Shown here: positions 34,738 through 34,779 of the stretch, in pieces | Layout: each line of letters begins with the position of its first letter | Numbering within the stretch: position 1 is the stretch's first letter | NCBI GenBank assembly: GCA_014382695.1 | Contig: JACNJF010000107.1 | Location: 76,237-111,015, forward strand | Reading direction: 5' to 3' | Source of the DNA: Gammaproteobacteria bacterium | GTDB taxonomy: Bacteria; Pseudomonadota; Gammaproteobacteria; GCA-001735895 | DNA: 34,779 nucleotides | Translations under genes and position numbers: made by a program | Notes under the pieces: generated by a model | What the model saw: only the letters and a program-made list of their open reading frames with translations | The model's database searches: none | Told to the model about the DNA's origin: nothing

Positions 34738-34779
34738 TTAGGTTCTATATAATGGTTGCTGTTGAATAAATTTTAACAC
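34738..34779 (-). CDS. nadD: Probable C-terminus of nicotinate-mononucleotide adenylyltransferase (cut by window edge)
   Basis: The last 42 bases, read on the minus strand, encode VLKFIQQQPLYRT then TAA. This resembles the C-terminal end of NadD (E. coli ends in ...INQQGLYR), and nadD directly precedes rsfS in most Gammaproteobacteria. Only 13 residues are visible, so the call rests on synteny plus this short match. Confidence 0.7.
   Translation of the reverse strand: MLKFIQQQPLYRT

Overview
The window reads as chromosome of a gammaproteobacterium. The evidence is gene content and order: nadD-rsfS-rlmH-maf-rng-yhdP-nit-tldD, a nearby darP and pmbA, purM-purN-DUF3108, and DUF2066-hda, all typical of that class. 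No plasmid, phage, IS, tRNA, rRNA or CRISPR signal was seen. The CysL/YeiE-type LysR regulator beside perM, the DsrE-like protein and several secreted thioredoxin-fold proteins would suit a sulfur-metabolising lineage, but that placement is inference. Coding density is very high, with many 1-17 bp overlaps between consecutive genes.

Layout. 1-801: 5' part of dapA (minus), divergent from a bcp/PrxQ peroxiredoxin (plus). 818-7498 (minus): RND adaptor and RND pump, then a LysR regulator, a small conserved hypothetical and perM. 7687-10796 (plus): DUF4124 protein, a MIF-like tautomerase, proS and a lytic transglycosylase. 10805-15797 (minus): five closely packed genes in transcription order TlpA-like thioredoxin, second thioredoxin, TolC-like channel, HlyD-like adaptor, GspE/PilB-type ATPase. 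15964-16647 (minus): a LysM lipoprotein gene with its own promoter and a clear Rho-independent terminator. 17038-18363 (plus): ArsC/YfgD-like, WrbA-like, DUF2069. 18377-20187 (minus): DUF2066 and hda. 20360-22781 (plus): purM, purN, DUF3108. 22804-24651 (minus): pmbA and a periplasmic DsrE-like protein. 24670-25212 (plus): darP. 25247-34779 (minus): nadD tail, rsfS, rlmH, maf, rng, yhdP, a small secreted hypothetical, nit and tldD.

Most of this is housekeeping: purine synthesis (purM/N), ribosome maturation (rsfS, rlmH, darP, rng), control of replication initiation (hda), repair or sanitation (maf, nit, bcp), envelope lipid transport (yhdP) and peptide processing (tldD/pmbA). The one cluster I cannot assign to a known complete machine is the tlpA-trx-tolC-hlyD-gspE operon. 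It encodes an outer-membrane channel, a periplasmic adaptor, a cytoplasmic secretion-type ATPase and two exported thioredoxins, but no inner-membrane transporter, GspF-like platform or pilin. It is the best candidate here for an undescribed trans-envelope system. Its tlpA promoter lies within an inverted repeat that could be an operator.
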